Below are positions 57,418 through 64,000 of a stretch of 64,000 nucleotides of DNA, one piece after another. A model generated the notes under the pieces. It saw nothing but the letters and a program-made list of their open reading frames with translations, had not been told where the DNA came from and made no database searches. Each line of letters starts with the position of its first letter. The stretch's first letter is position 1. Position numbers and translations under genes: made by a program. This stretch comes from Blepharisma japonicum (lineage: Eukaryota; Ciliophora; Heterotrichea; Heterotrichida; Blepharismidae): assembly GCA_949751835.1 (NCBI GenBank), contig CATKHK010000014.1, positions 62,001 through 126,000 on the forward strand, written 5' to 3'.

Positions 57418-58137
57418 CTATTTAACGAAATTTTTCAGCTTTCCTAAAAACTCTACATACTGATGCCTCTCTTTGTCAGGGGAATACGCTTCAAGAAAAG
57501 CTGCCAACTCTTCATCAATTCCATGATCTTTCAAATAATCAGTCATTCTTTTTCTCAAATCGCTGTCTATATTTTCAAAAGGCCTTCCTTTATACCCAAG
57601 ATCAACAGCTGAAATATCTTTCGATATTTCTGTATCATATGTGAAATAAGCTTTATGAATGACCACCTCATTTATTTTTGTCGAACATTCATAAACCATC
57701 CCAGATTTCGCATCAGGCTTTTTTATAACTACATTGAAATCAACTGAAGTTTTAGGAAAATCTGAAGATAATTGGAAAGGTATTTCTTCATCTTCGTTTC
57801 CATCGAAAGTCTTTCTTATGCCTTCTTCTTTAACTAAATCAGATACTTGTAGTAAATTCTTTTCTTCTTTGAAAGTAATTTTGGCATTGAAGGAAACAAT
57901 GACGTTTTTTCCATGGGAAATTTTTGTGAGTAATATTTGTGTAGAGTCTTTGATATCAGTTAAGGTGAAATCTCGCTCTTTTAGAAATCGAGGGATGGCT
58001 TCGTTGATTTTGTAGTTTTCATTTTCGTGGAGGAGTTCTTTGTCGATTGACCTTTGAAGACGGTTAAAAGTGGAAAAATTTGAATGAGGAAGTCCTTTGA
58101 AGAGAGAAATGATAGAAGGAAATAGCCTTTTTATCAT
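57418..58137 (-). CDS. Mitochondrial p32/MAM33 (C1QBP) family protein
   Basis: A 239-aa protein of the mitochondrial matrix. The N terminus (MIKRLFPSIISLFKGLPHSN) is basic and amphipathic, like a targeting presequence. The diagnostic C-terminal block is present: YKGRPFENIDSDLRKRMTDY, then LKDHGIDEELAAFLEAYSPD and YVEFLGKLKNFV. The central part is acidic and beta-rich (GNEDEEIPFQLSS), as in the doughnut trimer of p32. These proteins assist mitochondrial translation and RNA metabolism. It converges with the kinesin gene (36 bp between stops). Confidence 0.88.
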   Translation of the reverse strand: MIKRLFPSIISLFKGLPHSNFSTFNRLQRSIDKELLHENENYKINEAIPRFLKERDFTLTDIKDSTQILLTKISHGKNVIVSFNAKITFKEEKNLLQVSDLVKEEGIRKTFDGNEDEEIPFQLSSDFPKTSVDFNVVIKKPDAKSGMVYECSTKINEVVIHKAYFTYDTEISKDISAVDLGYKGRPFENIDSDLRKRMTDYLKDHGIDEELAAFLEAYSPDKERHQYVEFLGKLKNFVK

Positions 58138-58202
58138 TTCTTAAATGGATAATATACTTATATTTAATCTAATTAATTTTATTAATTGCCAATTGGCTGT
58201 AC

Positions 58203-61200
58203 TTATCTCAAATGCAACAAATAGCGGATTCTTATTTGATCAGTGTTGTACACGATATATTCGTTCATGCTTAAACTTGGGTAAGGTTCATTTAGAGCCT
58301 TTGTATATCCAATAATAGGGCCAAGCGGCACTTCAACTCCATTTGGTAAATAGATACTCTTAGTAAAATCTGGACCTGTTTGGCCTTTCCCGAGAGTAGA
58401 AAGAAACCCTTCAGGAAGCATTTCTATAAATTCAGATTGATATCTATCATAAGTCTTTCCAAGCACAACCTCACATAAAAGCATGAAATAGCCTGGATCT
58501 CCAGTTCCAGAATAAGCATAGCCCATACTTTTCGTAAACATGTCTGCAAAATATACACCTTTTCCAAACATCCAGCCCACATTAGGCACATCTGGAGGGG
58601 CAATTCTTAGTCCTTGAGTTAAAATCCCAATGATATTTGCGGCACCAGTTCCATGCCATAATAATTTTCTGTGCTCTATATTTTTGAATTTTTCTATTTT
58701 TTCAGCTTCACCTCTTCTATTTACCTGAAACAAGCCTAAAATTTGTGCATTATTACCCCTTCCTGTTTTCATATACTTCTCGATGACATTAAATTCTGGA
58801 CTATAAGAGTCTACTAGAGTTAAGCTTGCATTCAGTGCAAGATATGTATAGTCAAGTGGATTTATTGTTTCCTGACTATTTAAGGCGGCCAATACAATTT
58901 TGCTTGCAACTTGAATGTTTTTTAAGCCGTCCAAAGTATCAAGTTTGGCTTTAACTTCTTGAATGTTTAAAATAGGTGTAACTGCAGTATGCTCAAAACC
59001 AGGGGTCGGTATTAGTTCATAATATCTACTCGATAAGTCAGAAATTTCTTGTTTAATATCTAGATTTTTATCAACGTCCTCAGAATTTTTAAGAGCTTCA
59101 ATCAAAACAGAGATTTTTTTTAATATTTCTTCAGCTTCAAAAACGGTTTCTCTCGATATTGAAGAAAAATTGAGAACTTTCACATAAATTTGTGACCGAT
59201 TAAAATAGTTTCGGTATATTGAATTTTTGGTAAAATGCTTAACTGCTGCCTGAAGCTCTTCAACTAAATTACTTTTTGGAGCTTTTTCAAGATCAAAGTC
59301 TTTAATAAAATCTTTATGATTTATTATCTTTTTCACGAACTCAACCTTTACATATTTTCCTTTTAATCTTACAAAGTCTTCTCCCCACTCATTCCCACTT
59401 TTTGACTTAAAAATCTTTTTAAACTCTGTTTCTGCTTCATTTCTATCACCAAACGGTGTTCTCTGGAAAGCTCCTACTTCTCCAATCCTCCCCCATCTGG
59501 TGAAAAGAATATAGACATCTCGATTTGTATCATACAATAACTGCATTCTATAGAAGAGATATTGAGAGTAAGGGCCATATTGAAGGTCGACCTTGGTCAT
59601 ATATAAGTCATAATCATCAACTACTTCATAAGAGTTAGGGAAGTCCTGTGTATTGTCTGGAAATCGCTTTATTTTTTCTTCTTCAACAAGATCAGTTTGC
59701 TGTTGCAAGTAGGATTTTGCGTCTTCTTCATAGTCCACCTCCATGCTAGGCTCAAAAACAGAAAGTCTTCGCTCTGGGTATTCTGAAGTCTTAAAGCTGT
59801 GAGCTTCAAGCAGCTTGGCCATTCTTCTTGACCTTTGTAAAGCTGCGAGACTGAATGGTGACCATCCCTCATTATCAAATTTCCCTGCATCTATATTCGA
59901 GTTTATAAGGAGTTTTAGTATATCAACATTTTCATAAGAGCCATATTCTAAAGGCTGCACAGCATAATGGGCTGCGTTTCTACCTTTTTTATCATAGTGA
60001 TTTATATCAAGTGAGCCTTCTTTAATTAGTGCTTCTACCAATTTTGTATCATTGTTGAGTATAGCTAGCATCACTGCATTCCTTCCTAAGCTGTCTGCTT
60101 CAGTTAAAGAGCATCCATTTTGTAGTAGGAAAGTAATAAAACTCAAAGACCCTTTCTGCAAAATTGCATGAAGAAATGGAGTCAGTTCAATCCCGTCTTC
60201 TCAATAAGTAAAAGTTAAAGATCCCCCATATCTCCTAAAAGTCATAATCATCCTTTCTGATGCCAATATTTTGCTTCCTTGCAATGCATATGCTAAAGGC
60301 ACAAGTCCATTATTATCAGGTAAGGCATGATTTGACCCTTTTTCTAATAAAAATTCGCACAATGAGTAATATCCAGAACCAACTGCATAATGAAGAGGTG
60401 TTTTTCCTTTGTTATCAATTGCAAATAAGTCTACTCCTCTTTCAAATAATTCGTCACATATAATTTGGGTTATTTCTTGGTCAGCTGCTGATCCTTTGAT
60501 GGCTAATGTATGGAAAAGATTTTGCCCCTCTTCGTTTTCCGCCCTCAGTTTTTTATCGTCTCCGACCTTGGCAAGAAGGGTTTTAACTAGTTTAAATTTC
60601 ATTTCGTTCATGGCATCTTGCATTGCTCTCATATAAGGGTATCCATTATATAGCATTAGATAAGCAGCACCCAGCCAGCCTTGCTTTATAGCAGCTCGGA
60701 ACATAGAATAAGTGCCTTCTGGCAGTGAGGAGTTTGTGGATAAATTCACTGCAGGCCGTAACATTGACATTCCTCCAAACATCCCTAACCTGTTTTCGTC
60801 AACTTCTTCATTTTGATCTTCTGCTGGCTTAATTATAAGTAATTTATTCACATTTGCATCTTTTTGAATGAGCATAATTGCATAGTTTGCATGGCCAAAT
60901 TTAATAGAAGTCGCTAAAGAGGTGTTTCCGTCTTCATCTTCTATATCAATTTTAGCACCTTTTGCAAGCATAAACATAGACGATGTCAATGCTCCTCTTT
61001 GGGCAGCATAATGAAGAGGTGTCTTTTTCCACTGGTCTTGGATATTTACATCTATATTGGTTCTTGAACAAGCCGAGCTAACAGTTTCAATAGGATCTAT
61101 CTGGGCTTTATCAAATGGCTTTCCAATTTTTACAAAGGCATAATGTAATGGACATCTTCCTCGGTTATCTACTGCATTTATATTCGCTCCAAAATGAAGC

Positions 61201-64000
61201 AAAAGAGACTCCATGTCAAATGATGCATCCGAAGTAGACTCTGCAGAATTAATAGCAATATGAAGAGCTGTACGGCCTTTTGCATCTTTGAAATTGACGT
61301 TTGCCCCAGCTTCGCATAATCTTCTAGTTATTTTTAAATTTTTCATTTCTACAGCTAACGTAAGTGGAGTTTTCCCAGATCTTGAGATAACTTCTGTAAT
61401 AGCTCGATTCGCTATTAGCAGATCTATCAAATTAGGCTGTGCAAATTGAATTGCTTTTAAAAGAGGGCCCTCATTATCACAATTATATATATTTGGGTCT
61501 GCATTATGGTCTATTAAAATTTTGATACTATCAATGCTTTGTCTAGCTTTCACAAAGAGATTGAGAGGAGTATCTCCGTAAAAATCTCTTTGGTTAATAG
61601 GGATAGGAAGAGATAGCAGAAAATCTAGAAGCAGCTTTTCAGGCTTCATCACTATAAGATGAAGAGCATTTTGCTGTCCTTTCTCTCCGTATTCTTTATA
61701 CTTCTTTGTGCCATCGATATCAGTAATAAAAAATCTATTTTGTTCGCTATACATATTATATTGGCCTGCAGCATCTTTTTCTTCTTGGTATATAAGGTCA
61801 GGATTTTCTCTGTATTTTAGTAGTTTTTCAACAGTTGCAGCTGGGTTAGCTCCATGGTTTATAAGATCGACAAGGACTCCTATTATTAACTCCACTAGCT
61901 CTGTGAATTTTTCTTTGCTTCTCCTCTCAATTTCTTGATAATCCAAATTTATAGTTTTAGAGCCATTATTTTGGAATGTACTCTGGCTCGACTGAAAAAT
62001 ATTCGAAGAGCCTGCAGAAAGCTGTGGAGTATTAAATTGTCCAGATTGGACCATTTGAGGGGGCTGGAAAAGCTGAGGTTGGTTAAACTGCCCGCCAAAG
62101 GGCATTGATGGATCTTGCCTATTTGGTATAACTGTTTCCACGAGCATTTGGCCTAATGCATATTTCTTTTGTTCTTCCAGCTCATTTTTCATTATATTTG
62201 TCTCTAAGTTATAAATTTTTTGTCATGCAGCTGAATGATTTGCAACAAATTCAATAATAAGTTTCAAAAATGGGGTGAAACCATTATTGTCTGCAACATT
62301 AATCGCTGCACTTACAATTCTAGGTATATTTAGTAGCTGATGATACATTCCTAGAAAATCTACATCTAAACAAGCTAATTTATGGAAAATTCCTCCACTT
62401 GTACTAGTAAACGCCAGATCTGCTTCTTTATGCATCAGAGCTTGAAAGAGTCTGAAATTTTTTGCTTGAAGAGTATATATTAAAGGGGTGTTTTCACTGT
62501 TGCATTTTAAATTAACATCAGCGCCAGATTCAATTAGCATCTCTAGGATTTCAAGCTGTAAATCGGAGGTATTAGGCTGACTACACAAATAATGTAAAGC
62601 AGTCATTCCATTTCGATCAGCAATGTTAGGGTCAGCTTCTTTGCGTATCAAAGTTTGGAAGATTCTGAAATTGTTTATGTGGAGAGCATATAGTAAAGGA
62701 GTGTTTTTGTTACTGCATTTTAGATTTACGTCAGCGCCAAACTCAATTAGTAACTCAAGGGCTTCATACTGCCAATCGGAGGCTTGATCTTCTCACGCTT
62801 TTCGTTCTTCAGGTGTTAAGTTAGGAATTCGGCAAATGGGCTTTTCTTTTCTGCACAAGTAATGCAAAGCAGTCATGCCATTTCGATCAGCAATGTTAGG
62901 GTCAGCTTCTTTTTCTTTTAATAAGAACTTGATTTGAGATAAAGTTTCTATAGAAAGCCTTTCTATAAATTGAGAAAGTAGAGTTCTCCCTTCTTCATCT
63001 TTACAGTTTACATCACAGTTTGGCGCTTTTAAGAGTCTATCAACACAGCCTGTTTGTCCCATAAGCATTGCTACTAATAGAGGCTGCAATTTTCAGTCAT
63101 TGGAAACATTGGCGTCAGCTCCAGCTTGGACTAATAAATCAATACACTCTACCCAGCCATAAGCAGCGGCATAGTGAATCGGGTAATTTTTAGAAGAGTC
63201 TGGGTCATTAAAATCAGAACCTTTTTGTAATAAAAGGCTAACAACTTTTGCTTGGCCGTTTTTTACTGCTAGGGTTAATGCAGTTCTTCTGCATTTGTCT
63301 CTCTTTAGAACTTTGGCTTTTCTATCAATGAGTTCTTGAACACAGTCAAAATTTCCTTGAGCTGCTGCTAGCATCATTGGAGTCTTTCTATCAGGACCAG
63401 GGAGATCTACAGTGGCTCCACGATCAATTAAGCATCTTATCATCTCAGTGCATCCATATTCTGCTGCATAGTGCAAAGCAGCATATCCTTTTTTATCCTT
63501 AATATTAGCATTGATTCCATTTTCAAGCAGAACTTTAGCACTTTCCACCCTATTTAGCTTAGCAGCTATCATTAAAGGAGTCGTTTTATCTTGACTTATA
63601 TCGTTTGGGTTCGATCCATGCTCAAGCAATACTTTGAGAGGTTCTGCAGATGTACAAGCTGCTGCATAATGGATGCATTTTCAGCCTTCTGTGTCTGCAT
63701 AGTTAAGGTCGTCACATTGGGAGATCAGCTCTTTAAGGTGGGCTGGATCAGGATTTATACAAGCACAATGGAGAGGAGCAACAAGATAATTCTCTATAGG
63801 CTTTTTAGTGATGGAAGTTTTTTTAAATGGAGATAGTGGGCCATCTTTAAGAACTTCTTCATGTAGAGCATTAAAGCCATATCCGTCATTTTTTACTGCA
63901 ATTGCCATTAAATAAGCAGAAAGTGCTAAATTTCCGGTTCGCACACATTGACCTATAGTGCCACATAGAGTTCTCTCAAAGCCAGGAATCAGAGATCTCA
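58203..64000 (-). CDS. Giant ankyrin-WGR-PARP protein (5' part beyond the window)
   Basis: At least 1,931 aa in one frame, joined by TGA-Trp codons (for example 63681, 63093, 62793, 62223, 60201), entering from the right edge. The N-terminal 1,400 or so residues are ankyrin repeats (GYAALHYAAEYGCTEMIRCL; KTPLHYAAQRGAL), with a Gln/Pro-rich insert near 62000-62150. Then come a WGR domain (VYILFTRWGRIGEVGAFQRT), the PARP regulatory domain and the catalytic domain: RKLLWHGTGAANIIGIL (His), FGKGVYFADMFTKS (Tyr) and LSMNEYIVYN (Glu), so the H-Y-E triad for poly-ADP-ribosylation is complete. It is a tankyrase-like repeat array on a PARP1-like enzyme. Confidence 0.92.

Overview
This window looks like macronuclear nuclear DNA of a heterotrich ciliate, most probably Blepharisma. 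In-frame TGA has to be read as Trp: it falls exactly at conserved tryptophans (the pore region of a potassium channel, the GGNW motif of a GH16 glucanase, the kinase of a CDPK), and it joins many apparently broken frames, while TAA and TAG act as stops. Introns are 15-16 nt (four clear cases: 2062-2077, 7895-7909, 52950-52964, 55296-55310). This pairing of code and intron size is known from Blepharisma; Stentor has the tiny introns but the standard code. Genes are densely packed on both strands, often 15-100 bp apart, with AT-rich spacers. All coordinates below use TGA=Trp.

Layout. 1-1.8 kb: the end of a LamG/armadillo protein and a TRPM-like SLOG (LSDAT) protein. 1.9-5.5 kb, minus strand: a tiny twin-CX3C protein, a 277-aa MGCG protein, then four small MGC-starting proteins sharing one C-terminal motif (Y/F-x-IR-V/I-F/Y-T/G-P ... 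G). 5.6-7.9 kb: cyclic-nucleotide-gated K+ channel. 8.2-15 kb: an F-box/zinc-finger protein, two unrecognised proteins, and a dead-otubain/RING fusion. 15.4-21.2 kb: membrane-anchored bZIP factor, small coiled-coil protein, NAT10/Kre33 RNA acetyltransferase, and a secreted small protein. 21.3-26.6 kb: candidate small genes (one with an in-frame stop before a membrane tail), a double cNMP-binding protein, a small membrane protein, a free-standing dynein-stalk-like protein, and a hypothetical. 26.6-31.1 kb: choline/ethanolamine kinase, beta-tubulin, then a decayed partial tandem duplication containing a 14-3-3 relic beside its intact source genes (small membrane protein and PX protein). 31.1-40 kb: two tandem about 1,420-aa TmcB-like multi-pass membrane proteins with a PAS-like region. 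40.7-44.1 kb: Asp/Asn beta-hydroxylase, GH16 glucanase, CAP protein, hypothetical. 44.5-52.2 kb: cyclin, acylated coiled-coil protein, hypothetical, GOT1, CDPK. 52.6-58.1 kb: LRR protein, kinesin-14-like motor, mitochondrial p32/MAM33. 58.2-64 kb: a giant ankyrin-WGR-PARP protein running off the window.

Themes. No operon or mobile-element system is visible. The gene set fits calcium, cyclic-nucleotide and membrane signalling plus cytoskeleton in a large ciliate. Eight proteins start with MGC (N-myristoylation, plus a palmitoylatable Cys). The clustered small MGC family is the best candidate for an undescribed system. I found no convincing tRNA, rRNA, CRISPR, insertion sequence or viral element. 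All calls are from reading the sequence; no database search was run.
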